Assembly (NCBI RefSeq): GCF_001902635.1
Contig: NZ_MJAO01000030.1
Span: forward strand, 1-53,652
Reading direction: 5' to 3'
Length of the DNA: 53,652 nt
Source of the DNA: Serratia marcescens
GTDB taxonomy: Bacteria > Pseudomonadota > Gammaproteobacteria > Enterobacterales > Enterobacteriaceae
In this document: in pieces, positions 45,569-53,635 of the stretch
Position numbering within the stretch: position 1 is the stretch's first letter
How the letters are laid out: every line of letters begins with the position of its first letter
The notes under the pieces: model-generated
Database searches by the model: none
The model's input: only the letters and a program-made list of their open reading frames with translations
What the model was told of the DNA's origin: nothing
Translations under genes and position numbers: made by a program

Positions 45569-46866
45569 CCCTTATTCTTTTTTAAGCTATTTTTAATGCA
45601 CGAAAATGTGCGTTCTAAAAGCATGACCCAGGGAACGAACGACTGAACGATTGGATAGGCTAATAGGATGAGTGTGGACTTGACCGGCTTGTTACCTAGA
45701 AAACGATTCTTATGCTCAATGAAGAAATAGGGGAAAGCATATGAACTCAGGATGTATGCGGCATAGGATAATAGGCTAAGAATGAAAATGCCTTTATCGA
45801 TGAAAATACTTGTTCCAAGAATAAAGATAACTGGCCCACGCAGGCACCAAATCAGCAGATAATACATTCTGAATAGAATGTAATTTACCCTATGCATCCA
45901 GTTTAGCGCTTTAAAATCAAGCAGCTGATACATTTCCAGATAAGATGAACACCAGAATTTTTTCTGATTTAAATCGGCAGCCGCTCCGGCCACTTGTTCT
46001 ACGCGTAAAAAGGTATCCAGTAATGTCACGCTGCAACCTTTTGCACAGAACAAGCAAGACGTTGCCAGATCATCAACGCTACAGTTTTCGGCAAAACCAC
46101 CGACTGAATCAATCAATGAATATTTGATAATGGAACCATTAGCGGTATACCAGAATTTTTCCTTTAGCGCCTTTCCCTTTGCATTTAACTCTTCGCGTTG
46201 TATAAACCTTGTGCGCTCATTAGACAGCATAAAGTAATTCTGCCAGTGAGCCGCGATGTTATCATAGCTATGGTCATTCTGGTCGGCATGATAGATACAC
46301 TGGGCCTGGGCAATATCGGATTCGGCGGCGGCGACAAAATCTGCAACGCACGCAAAGAAATTCCGGTCTAATACTGCATCGACGTCCAGGAACAAGATAT
46401 AGTCCCGTGGGGCAAGCTGATGGTTTTCCGCAAGATACTGGCATGCGTAATTCAGCTGCCCAGAACGCTTGCACTCACCGGCGTAGCGTATCACGTCAAA
46501 CCTGGACGAGAATGAGGAATATGCCGGCTTGCCAAGCGTTTCGCGAGCCACATCCCATGTAAATTGGCCGGAATTATTATTTTTTATCTCGGTATCATTA
46601 CAGACAATAACTGCATGGGTTAATGCGTCTTGATGGTCTGCGAGGCGCTGTGTTAAATGCGAGATGAACAGAGGAATGCGTTCTTGCTCATTCAGCGCAG
46701 GGATGACTATAAATAACTTGGCTTTGCTTTCTGGTTTTTCTTTTTTTACCGTGTCGCTGACTTTTATGGGATGGTTGCTTTTACTCAGCCTCAGTATTCC
46801 TTTTATGTTTATGCTTATTCTCAACCATATAATCACCAGAGAGATATAGACCAAAGCAATATGCAT
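45565..46866 (-). CDS. Membrane-bound family 2 glycosyltransferase
   Basis: A 433-aa protein. One N-terminal membrane helix (1-20) precedes a GT-A catalytic domain with FIVIPALNEQERIP and the DxD motif FLDVDAV (Asp161, Asp163), and VDDLATS as the likely acceptor-base segment. Several C-terminal membrane helices follow (about 305-420). It transfers a sugar from a nucleotide donor to a lipid or cytoplasmic-face acceptor; donor and acceptor are unknown. It lies 17 nt after the small kinase gene and overlaps the HprK-like gene. Presence in the operon suggests a glycosylated product or carrier lipid. Confidence 0.8.
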   Translation of the reverse strand: MHIALVYISLVIIWLRISINIKGILRLSKSNHPIKVSDTVKKEKPESKAKLFIVIPALNEQERIPLFISHLTQRLADHQDALTHAVIVCNDTEIKNNNSGQFTWDVARETLGKPAYSSFSSRFDVIRYAGECKRSGQLNYACQYLAENHQLAPRDYILFLDVDAVLDRNFFACVADFVAAAESDIAQAQCIYHADQNDHSYDNIAAHWQNYFMLSNERTRFIQREELNAKGKALKEKFWYTANGSIIKYSLIDSVGGFAENCSVDDLATSCLFCAKGCSVTLLDTFLRVEQVAGAAADLNQKKFWCSSYLEMYQLLDFKALNWMHRVNYILFRMYYLLIWCLRGPVIFILGTSIFIDKGIFILSLLSYAAYILSSYAFPYFFIEHKNRFLGNKPVKSTLILLAYPIVQSFVPWVMLLERTFSCIKNSLKKNKG

Positions 46867-46883
46867 ACTCTTTGCATCCTTTT

Positions 46884-47378
46884 TTATTGTCTCTTACGTA
46901 TTGCATCAACACATGAAGGATAATCTGTTACGACAACTGTCTTCCTCATGTATTCCTTGTTATCTTTTAGAAATAATCTCAATTTCTTTTCATAGTGATA
47001 TGAAAAATTAAGAAGTTGAATGGTGTTGCGTATTGTTTCTGTGGGTTGCTTGCCTTGTAATTTTGACAGTATATATCTTTTAACTAATCTGAAGCTTCTG
47101 AGCCGGTAGCGGGTTTCTACCTTCAAAATCAAGTCACATTCATTCAGTATCTTAACCATTCTTTGATCGTATGCACCCTCTACGATCCAGCTCTCTTCAT
47201 TGAGAATGCCTTTAATTTTCTGAGCCATGATATCTCCGCTGTTTCTAACGAAAACCGGCCCGCTAAGGTTCCAATAAACCTCGTCGAATTCATAATTAGG
47301 AATACCGAGCGTGTCAGACAACGCTCGGGATATGGTTGACTTACCGGCTCCAGACGGCCCCAGAATGCAGATTTTCAT
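46884..47378 (-). CDS. Small P-loop NTPase/kinase (topology-modulation type)
   Basis: A 164-aa protein starting MKICILGPSGAGKST (Walker A, residues 7-15) with FDEVYW, WIVEGAYDQRM and RLRSFRLVKRYI, the pattern of the adenylate-kinase-like family often named DNA topology modulation or FlaR. The true substrates of this family are poorly known. It begins 5 nt after the Nudix stop. With the adjacent nucleoside-kinase-like and HprK-like genes it is one of three P-loop kinases in this operon. Confidence 0.75.
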   Translation of the reverse strand: MKICILGPSGAGKSTISRALSDTLGIPNYEFDEVYWNLSGPVFVRNSGDIMAQKIKGILNEESWIVEGAYDQRMVKILNECDLILKVETRYRLRSFRLVKRYILSKLQGKQPTETIRNTIQLLNFSYHYEKKLRLFLKDNKEYMRKTVVVTDYPSCVDAIRKRQ

Positions 47379-47383
47379 CGTTT

Positions 47384-47869
47384 TTAGTTGACATCACCCA
47401 GGTACACCGGGGAGAGTGGCGGGAATTTCTTTTCTTTGATTAATGATCGCAGCGCTGCAGGGAAGAGCGGCGTCTGTTCCAGTGCAGCCAGATCTATCCA
47501 CTGTGCGGCAATTTGATGCCTGTCAGAATGAATGTCCAGGTGGAGCATATCGCTTTCATTATCAAGCAATGTAGCAAGGAACATCATTTCTAGTTGATGG
47601 ACGTCACGATCAAAATCGGCGAATTCATGATTTTTACCAATGTATTCCCTGATAAAAACCAATTCTCCCGGTGTTATTTCATAACGGCTTTCTTCGCGAC
47701 ACTCTCTGATAAGCGTTTGAGTGAGCGGCTCGCCAAATAATTGACCGCCTCCAGGTAGAGTGAACCACTCATCTGATTCAGAACGGTATTTTATCAATAA
47801 GATTTTTTCGTGATGAATAATAATTGCTTTTGCTGAGATTCTAATATTATTCTGCTGGTTTTCGCTCAC
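47384..47869 (-). CDS. Nudix hydrolase
   Basis: A 161-aa protein with a Nudix box at residues 41-63 (G-x5-E-x7-R-E-C-x-E-E), where the conserved Gly near the end is Arg62. It hydrolyses a nucleoside diphosphate linked to another moiety; substrate unknown. The start is GTG 47869: an AGGAG ribosome binding site lies 8 nt upstream, whereas an in-frame ATG at 47920 has none. It overlaps the upstream kinase gene by 23 nt. It may remove a dead-end nucleotide or act on the intermediate made by the kinases. Confidence 0.82.
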   Translation of the reverse strand: MSENQQNNIRISAKAIIIHHEKILLIKYRSESDEWFTLPGGGQLFGEPLTQTLIRECREESRYEITPGELVFIREYIGKNHEFADFDRDVHQLEMMFLATLLDNESDMLHLDIHSDRHQIAAQWIDLAALEQTPLFPAALRSLIKEKKFPPLSPVYLGDVN

Positions 47870-48383
47870 GTAGCATACTCCTGTACAATGGCGTGTTTGA
47901 CTCATGTACTTGCCGAACATTGATGCCTTCTGCCTGCATGACCTGAGCAGCCAGTTCTAACGCTTTCCACCAATTATAGAGGAATTCCTCGTTAAACAGC
48001 CCCTCATCCCCTCTTTTCTTGAGGCCCCATCGTGAAGTCTCATATGACGACATCATGAATATCATCAGTTCAGGTCTTACATTTAGGCCTTTATAAAATT
48101 CTTTCTCAATTTTATAAAACGCATCCACGCTAAATTTACCCTGCAAAGCCATTTTAAAGGAGATGGTTGAGCAGAACGATCTGTCCAGAATGGAATCTCT
48201 CAACTTTTTCGCCTGTTCTATTTTATAAATATCATTGCGAATAAAGTCTGGCTCGCCATATTCCTCACGCACCAGGTCTGGCAAGAGCAGTTCTGATAAA
48301 TGTTCGATTTTATACTTTTCACTGAGTCGTAACCCCAGGGTTGTTTTACCAACCCCGGGCAATCCGTCAATAGACACGATCAT
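47847..48383 (-). CDS. Deoxynucleoside/thymidylate-kinase-like protein
   Basis: A 178-aa P-loop kinase with GLPGVGKTT (7-15), an ILDRSF segment like the DRS motif of deoxynucleoside kinases (dNK/dCK fold) and RWGLKKRGDEG in the lid position. Housekeeping thymidylate kinase is longer and differs. The likely role is phosphorylation of a nucleoside-like or small alcohol substrate. It starts 15 nt after the BpsA-like gene and its end overlaps the Nudix start. Specificity cannot be read from sequence. Confidence 0.75.
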   Translation of the reverse strand: MIVSIDGLPGVGKTTLGLRLSEKYKIEHLSELLLPDLVREEYGEPDFIRNDIYKIEQAKKLRDSILDRSFCSTISFKMALQGKFSVDAFYKIEKEFYKGLNVRPELMIFMMSSYETSRWGLKKRGDEGLFNEEFLYNWWKALELAAQVMQAEGINVRQVHESNTPLYRSMLRERKPAE

Positions 48384-48398
48384 TTACAAGCAGCCCGA

Positions 48399-49316
48399 TT
48401 AGGCGGGAACTTTGATTAGCCTGACAAGGCTTTCTGTAAACGCAAGTTGGAAACCGCGAGTAATTGCTTGAGAGCGGGAGTATTGGCCTGCGCCACAGTA
48501 CTGATTAAATCTGGGAATAACATCGGTTGCGATGGTATTGTACTTCAGCATTGTTTCGTAAAACTTTTTGCTTTTCGGCAGATATTCCGGCTGAGCGAAG
48601 GTGTAAATAACCCCCTCATCCTTGATCAGTGCGGATGCGTTCCGTAAAAAGACATCGAGCACGTCTTTGGAAGGATCGCACCATACCAAGTCTGCCTGTT
48701 GGCGGAGATGGGCAGGGAGTTCGTTGAAGGCATTATACTCTATGGTATGCAAGTTCTTCAGACCATGCTTTTGAGCGCAGGCGTCCAGGCTTGATAAAAG
48801 CTGTTTGTCGATATCTAACGCGTAAACGTCGGCGTCAGGATAAAGATATGCCGCGACAATGCTCGTCAGATCGTCATCACCTAAGAAATAAAGCTTTTTA
48901 CCTTTGAGCGTGTCACGCGTTGCAGCATATAAAATACGACGCACGCTGGTATCGGGAGTGACAAAGTTTTGGTTAAACTGACTCTCCGGCTCAGAAAGCT
49001 CGTGAAATATGTTTTCCAGAAATTGCAATGCTCGCTCGTAGGTGGCCAGCTCACCGATTGGCGGAAGCAGCCCTACCTTCAATTCCATGCCTATCTTTTC
49101 TTTGTCCTGAGTGGCCGCGCTTTCAGAATGGCTAACGGGCAGACTTTCGCTTTCCTGATAACCTTCTTGCTGCAGATGGCGAATCCCTCGTTGTACCGCC
49201 GCATCTGTCATGCCGCCATAGAAAACCAATTCAGAGCATGTAAGCTTGCCGCGGGCTTCTATCAAGGATTTTATTTTAATAGCTGCGGCTTCAGGTGACA
49301 GCGATTGATATCCCAT
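48399..49316 (-). CDS. BpsA-like branched-chain polyamine synthase homologue
   Basis: A 305-aa protein with a winged-helix N-terminal part (about 1-55), then a Rossmann aminopropyltransferase domain. It shares the signature of N4-bis(aminopropyl)spermidine synthase (BpsA, DUF43) of thermophiles: FNQNFVTPDTSV, FLGDDDLTS (146-152), ALDID (166-170), an acidic CDPSKD (Asp214) where BpsA has DPP[EY], and DVIPRFNQY. BpsA adds aminopropyl groups from decarboxylated SAM to a polyamine. The altered DPP motif may mean another acceptor. This suggests a polyamine-like part in the cluster's product. An unrelated SAM methyltransferase is less likely given the shared motifs. Confidence 0.78.
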   Translation of the reverse strand: MGYQSLSPEAAAIKIKSLIEARGKLTCSELVFYGGMTDAAVQRGIRHLQQEGYQESESLPVSHSESAATQDKEKIGMELKVGLLPPIGELATYERALQFLENIFHELSEPESQFNQNFVTPDTSVRRILYAATRDTLKGKKLYFLGDDDLTSIVAAYLYPDADVYALDIDKQLLSSLDACAQKHGLKNLHTIEYNAFNELPAHLRQQADLVWCDPSKDVLDVFLRNASALIKDEGVIYTFAQPEYLPKSKKFYETMLKYNTIATDVIPRFNQYCGAGQYSRSQAITRGFQLAFTESLVRLIKVPA

Positions 49317-49464
49317 TTATGAATTCCTTTATTATGGTCCAGTGGTAATGTAACAACGTTAGTTATCGTTGCATTAAAATTATTCTGCAGTTTTTTCAGT
49401 GTTCGATTTACAGATTCTGCTCTTTTGGCGCGTTATTGCTCACGCTGAATTATCGTCTGAATAT

Positions 49465-50529
49465 TTACTTGAAGTCGTTCCAGGCTTTCCCTTTGTGTGA
49501 TGAGTAATACTCAATGGTCTTTTTGATCCCATCGCTTGGTGAGACAAAGCTATTGATATCAACGTCGAGATGCGACAGTGTCGACAAATTGGCAATCACT
49601 TTGTTACTGAGCGACCTGACGATCGCACTTGTGGCAAAGGAAAGTCGCTCCGGGTTTTTCTCCGCAGGCAGCATTGCGCTGATGGTATCGTTTAATTTTA
49701 ATTCATTGTCAGTCGACAGCAGCGGGGTGTTATTCTCACCTGGGCGCATTGGCAGATGGGCAATATTAACTTTTTTGAATCCTAGATCTGCGACATTCTT
49801 CTGCACCAACTCTGCCACTTCCAGAACGGTGAGCGGGCTATTGGAGCCAATCTCAAGGCAGTGTTCTCTCGCCCCGGTTTTCATCACTGATTCCAGTTCC
49901 AGAACAATGATCTTGGCGACATCTTCAACGTAAACAATGTCAGAGACTTGCCGGCCATCACCGTAGATTTCAATATCCCGTCCTGTCAGCGCCCGGCAAA
50001 TAAATGATGGCATGATTTTTCGTACACTGCTTGTCCCAAAGGGAGCGGCAACGGATTGTCCAGGACCATATGTGTTCACAATTCGAATATTCGAAATCTG
50101 AGTCCCTCTTTCCGTATTGTACATCTGAACAAAACGTTCCATCATATTTTTTGTGATGGAGTAGGTGTTATTCATCCACCAGTTGCCCACTGTGATATTC
50201 ACGCCAGGGACAGCATAGTGCGCGGCGGCTTCCAGTACATTCATTCCGCCGACGATGTTTGTTTTAACAGCAGATTCCGGGCTTTTGATCGTTTCCTGCG
50301 TTCCCAAAACGCCGGCTAAATGTATAAAGCCATCGACTTCTGACATTGCCTGATGAATGGCGGCAGGGTCGGTAATAGAACCATATACATACTCGACTCT
50401 GTCTTGGGGGGTGAGGTTGTCACTCTTCAGTTTTCTATCGAAAATGGCGACAGCATGATTTTTATTTAGCAGTTGTTGCACCACATGCTGACCAATAAAT
50501 CCATTGCCGCCAGTGACAAGAACTTTCAT
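49465..50529 (-). CDS. NAD-dependent epimerase/dehydratase (extended SDR)
   Basis: A 354-aa extended short-chain dehydrogenase with VTGGNGFIGQH (NAD-binding), HLAGVLG, YSITK (Tyr123, Lys127), NTYGPGQ and the sugar-nucleotide feature GDGRQVSDIVYVEDVA. It is of the UDP-sugar epimerase/dehydratase type, so a nucleotide sugar or an activated alcohol is the expected substrate. First gene of the minus-strand operon. AAGGA lies about 9 nt upstream of ATG 50529, with the palindrome at 50559-50575 further up. The next gene starts 148 nt downstream, leaving room for an internal promoter. Confidence 0.83.
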   Translation of the reverse strand: MKVLVTGGNGFIGQHVVQQLLNKNHAVAIFDRKLKSDNLTPQDRVEYVYGSITDPAAIHQAMSEVDGFIHLAGVLGTQETIKSPESAVKTNIVGGMNVLEAAAHYAVPGVNITVGNWWMNNTYSITKNMMERFVQMYNTERGTQISNIRIVNTYGPGQSVAAPFGTSSVRKIMPSFICRALTGRDIEIYGDGRQVSDIVYVEDVAKIIVLELESVMKTGAREHCLEIGSNSPLTVLEVAELVQKNVADLGFKKVNIAHLPMRPGENNTPLLSTDNELKLNDTISAMLPAEKNPERLSFATSAIVRSLSNKVIANLSTLSHLDVDINSFVSPSDGIKKTIEYYSSHKGKAWNDFK

Positions 50530-51778
50530 AGATTACATCCTTGGTTTTTCTAGTATTAACTATAATATTTATAGTGTGTTTTTACGATTTGCTCTCGGGT
50601 GCTCACGGTACCCGATAATAAAATGATTCATCACTTGCCGACGGTTCCTGGCCGGCAGATTCTATTTTCCCGGCGTTGCCTGATTTGCCGGACACGTCAC
50701 CGCCTGTGCGGGTTGTCAACGGCCTTGCCGGTGGCGGTTCTTAGCGTTACCGCTGCATGCTTTAGCGGTCAGCGGTATTCGCATATGAAAAGCCGGCTCA
50801 GGTGATGTCGGTTTCATGTGCTTTGGCCGGTCACTGTGCGAGGGGGCGGCTTTATTATCGCCCGGTATTTGCCTGTTTCCGGTGCCGGCGGCTGATGTCA
50901 AAACGGGAAATGAATTACGGGGCCATATTTATCGATATCGGTTATCCAGTCTGTGATGAATAAACACGCTACCGCCCTCCCAATGATGTTCAGGATACCG
51001 ACCTTTTCCGAAGTCCGCTTTTCACTGCACAGCCTGCCATTCATTCAATTTGCTTATGAACCATTTTAATGGTAACAAATATCATTTGCAATAATGGTTT
51101 CGTAAGTTTCTAATTTGAAACAACTGCCCGATCGGTGGGCTTTCACTGAGAGCGTTGCCGCCATCTATTTAATGGAAATTTGCTTATGAGAGCATGGGGG
51201 GAGTTGACCCCCGCGCCGCTATTTTACGGCCTCTCAGCCGTGCCGGGCCGAGCTGGCGTTCCCGTTATCCAAGGGGCTTTGTCTGTTTAGAAAGGCCATC
51301 AATGTCATTGACATACCCCTGCATCATTTTCCGCCTTCCGTCTGAATGCTGTGCACAGTGATTGTGCCGTCAGTGCAGTTTTTATCCGCATGGATTAACG
51401 GCATCGCGGCCCGGACAGTATTAAAACCCTGGCTAATGAGGATGGGTATTTAGGGTATGCCGGTGGATCGCCCGGCTATCATGCTGATACGTTTTAGCAC
51501 CGTATTAATCGCGGCTGTGTTCATCGATCTGCGGTTATTCAATGTCGGGCATGCCCGTTGATATTGAGTATTACGAGAGCGAGGTGATTTAAGTGCCGTC
51601 AAAATTTAGCGGCCAATTTAACTGAACGTTTGCGGCGTTTTTTCATTCGGCTTTCAGCGATCGTTCATCGTGCATTATTCAGATCAAATACACGCCAGGC
51701 TGTAGCATGTAGTGCGATCGCGCGAACGCTCGTAAGTTTCTTGGCTGCGGTAAGGCTCGGTTACGGCAACCCGGTAAG
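50530..51778. other. 1.25-kb gene-poor region
   Basis: I see no gene with a ribosome binding site and a recognisable product. Short open frames occur on both strands (for example 51186-51290 plus, 35 codons) but none looks like a family member. It includes the promoter region of the minus-strand operon at its left end. Mixed base composition and the decayed regulator at its right end suggest degraded DNA. Confidence 0.5.
50559..50575. promoter_or_regulatory. AT-rich palindrome upstream of the SDR gene
   Basis: ACTATAA-TAT-TTATAGT, with perfect 7-bp arms, 30 nt before the first gene of the operon. It overlaps sequences that can serve as a minus-strand -10 element, so it could be an operator or simply the promoter core. 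Confidence 0.35.
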
Positions 51779-52188
51779 GCATGGCTGCCCAGGTTGATCC
51801 GGTGTAGGCAGCCGTGTGATATCGGCAGCGAAATTCCGCTCTGGTGCGCAACAATAACCTGGTGCTTTCCCGCGAAACGCTGCTGACGCAGGTGTGGGAG
51901 GCACATGACCAGGTCGCTTCAGGCAACAACCTCAACAACACCATTTCGATTCTGCGTAAGGCGTTCTCTTCGCTCGGCGAGGTGGACCTGGGGCGCCTGA
52001 AAAGCCTGTTAGAACAAAAAAATATCCCCTGTAATGTGCCAGCGACCGTTTTGTATTACGACAGTAAATCGGTTGCACCGAACACGTTGGGGTTGGTCAG
52101 AGCCTCTTATTTCTATTACTGCCCGCAGGCTGAAATGGCCACTGGCAAGGTGCAATGTGAGAATTATTATGAACACTGGGCGCAGTAG
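51779..52188 (+). pseudogene. Decayed membrane-bound winged-helix (CadC/ToxR-like) regulator
   Basis: Frame 3 around 51780-51841 encodes RLIRCRQPCDIGSEIPL, like the start of a winged-helix domain. The match then continues in another frame from 51844 as LVRNNNLVLSRETLLTQVWE and NNLNNTISILRKAFSSLG. Directly after this the sequence jumps to a periplasmic C-terminal part (LKSLLEQKNIPCNVPATVLYYD, YYCPQ, CENYYEHW), with the linker and membrane helix missing. Its parts correspond to those of the intact regulator at 52723-53436. It appears to carry a frameshift and an internal deletion. A shortened protein from GTG 51844 (114 aa) is possible. Confidence 0.55.
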
Positions 52189-52522
52189 TCGCATGCGGCG
52201 TTATGGCTATCTTCTTCTACTGATGGCGGCGGCGTTATGTTACGGGATTTCGGGGTATTTTCTGTTGCTTAAGCCCCGAGTGCCGGAATGCCGAGCGGTA
52301 CTGCGCTTAACCGATCAGGTTTCCGACAGACTTATACAGGGAGCGCTGTTGATAAGCGTAGTGCCCCATGGGCCGAGAGGCGTTGCTTTGCAGCTTAACG
52401 GTAGCGTCTTTGACGGTGGCACCCGCTATGTTGTCGACCGCGTTCTGACGATGGATTACCACAAGCAAGGTGAGAATTACACGTTGCGCCTGAAGGAGAC
52501 ATTCAAAAAAACCGCAGGATAG
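52169..52522 (+). CDS. FidL-like small membrane protein
   Basis: A 117-aa protein with a basic N-terminus, one membrane helix (about residues 13-34, GYLLLLMAAALCYGISGYFLLL) and a small exported domain rich in beta strands. It resembles FidL-like proteins, which in enterobacteria follow winged-helix membrane regulators of fimbrial or virulence genes. It overlaps the end of the decayed regulator by 20 nt. ATG 52169 is the first start that gives a signal-anchor layout. The frame is open further upstream without a better start. Function unknown. Confidence 0.55.
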   Translation: MNTGRSSRMRRYGYLLLLMAAALCYGISGYFLLLKPRVPECRAVLRLTDQVSDRLIQGALLISVVPHGPRGVALQLNGSVFDGGTRYVVDRVLTMDYHKQGENYTLRLKETFKKTAG

Positions 52523-52668
52523 CTTAGCGGAAGACGAGCTGAATCGGCGATTACCGATGTCGGCGCCGATACTGCATTGGCATATTGAACAAATCGACCA
52601 CCGCCATTACCTCTTTAGCGGTAACTATGCTCCATTTTTCGTTTGCGCTACGAGTGGAGAATAATTCC

Positions 52669-52685
52669 CCCCGGCAGCGCCGGGG
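52669..52685 (-). terminator. Terminator-like hairpin after the minus-strand regulator
   Basis: A perfect 7-bp stem CCCCGGC/GCCGGGG with a 3-nt loop, 38 nt past the regulator stop, followed on the minus strand by GGAATTATT. Only weakly T-rich. Confidence 0.35.
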
Positions 52686-52722
52686 AGATGGTTTGATGCC
52701 CTTGGGGGAAATATTGTGGAAT

Positions 52723-53436
52723 TTAAGGTTGTTGGTTATCGATATAGTTTTTGATACAGGGGCTGTTGCCGGCCTTTGGGCAATAGGTAAGCCATTGTTC
52801 GTTTTTTCCCTCGCCCTCATTGCGGATATTATCGTAGTAATAAACATCGGCGTGAGTTTGGCAGCTGAAACCGACGGCTTGTATTATTTGTTTTATTTTA
52901 CTTAAATTACTACGGCCTAATGTCATGCTGTAGATTTGGCAATTCTCGTAACTTCCGAGCGGATAAACATTAATGCGTGTGCTGTTTTGATACAGTACGA
53001 CGGCGGCAAAAGGCACCAAGCAAGCCGCCATGATCATCACTAATCTCTGTAGCGAACGCCGTAGGCCCGGATGTTTACTTTCTGACGGTTGGAGAGTCGC
53101 GTATTCCTGTTTACTATCATCATTTTTATTATATTCCTCCTTTTCTACATCCACCTCATGAATGTTAGCGGCGCTGAATTTGAATCCCTGGCGGGGATAG
53201 GTCACGATAATGTCTTCTACACCACACTGCGCCAATGATTTGCGCAGGCCGGAGACATAATTATTCAGGTTGTTATTCGATGCTTTCAGGCCATGTTCAA
53301 CCCAAACTTCATTAAACAACCTGTCACGCAGTAGCCGTTTTTCATTGTTTCTAATGAATAATGATAACAACCTGGCGCTGGGTTTAAGTAGAGATGTTTT
53401 ATTGCTGGCATTATCAATATGCGCAAGTGTGCCCAT
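52723..53436 (-). CDS. Membrane-bound winged-helix transcriptional regulator
   Basis: A 237-aa one-component regulator of CadC/ToxR type. The N-terminal winged helix spans about residues 10-95 (RLLSLFIRNNEKRLLRDRLFNEVWVEHGL, NNNLNNYVSGLRKSL, IVTYPRQGFKF). An acidic linker, a membrane helix (MIMAACLVPFAAVVLY, about 135-152) and a periplasmic domain with Cys residues (YCPKAGNSPCI) follow. ATG 53436 has no good ribosome binding site, and the usual first strand of about 15 residues seems missing or divergent. The frame is open to 53616, so the start is uncertain and the gene may be slightly truncated. It lies next to tRNA-Phe. Confidence 0.7.
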   Translation of the reverse strand: MGTLAHIDNASNKTSLLKPSARLLSLFIRNNEKRLLRDRLFNEVWVEHGLKASNNNLNNYVSGLRKSLAQCGVEDIIVTYPRQGFKFSAANIHEVDVEKEEYNKNDDSKQEYATLQPSESKHPGLRRSLQRLVMIMAACLVPFAAVVLYQNSTRINVYPLGSYENCQIYSMTLGRSNLSKIKQIIQAVGFSCQTHADVYYYDNIRNEGEGKNEQWLTYCPKAGNSPCIKNYIDNQQP

Positions 53437-53603
53437 TTTTGCAACATGCCAGGCGCATGAGAAAAAGGCGGTTGACCCTGCAAGAAACGAGAGTCGACAA
53501 AACGCTATGGCGATGGTTGGATAGCTAGCGCTGGCCCGCAGGGTGAGGCCTTTGGCCGAATAATCGAACGTAGTTCGATGGAGAGTCCGTACCCCAGAAA
53601 GCG

Positions 53604-53625
53604 AAAAACCCGCCATCGGCGGGTT
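53604..53625 (-). terminator. tRNA-Phe terminator
   Basis: A perfect 8-bp stem AACCCGCC/GGCGGGTT (53607-53614 with 53618-53625), a 3-nt loop and, on the minus strand, a TTTTT run, just downstream of the tRNA 3' end. Confidence 0.85.
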
Positions 53626-53635
53626 CTTCTAAATA

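Noticed and set aside
42473-50529. Lasso or other RiPP cluster
   Set aside because: No precursor, leader peptidase, cyclase or recognition-element protein seen; only the kinase and nucleotidyltransferase hint at it.
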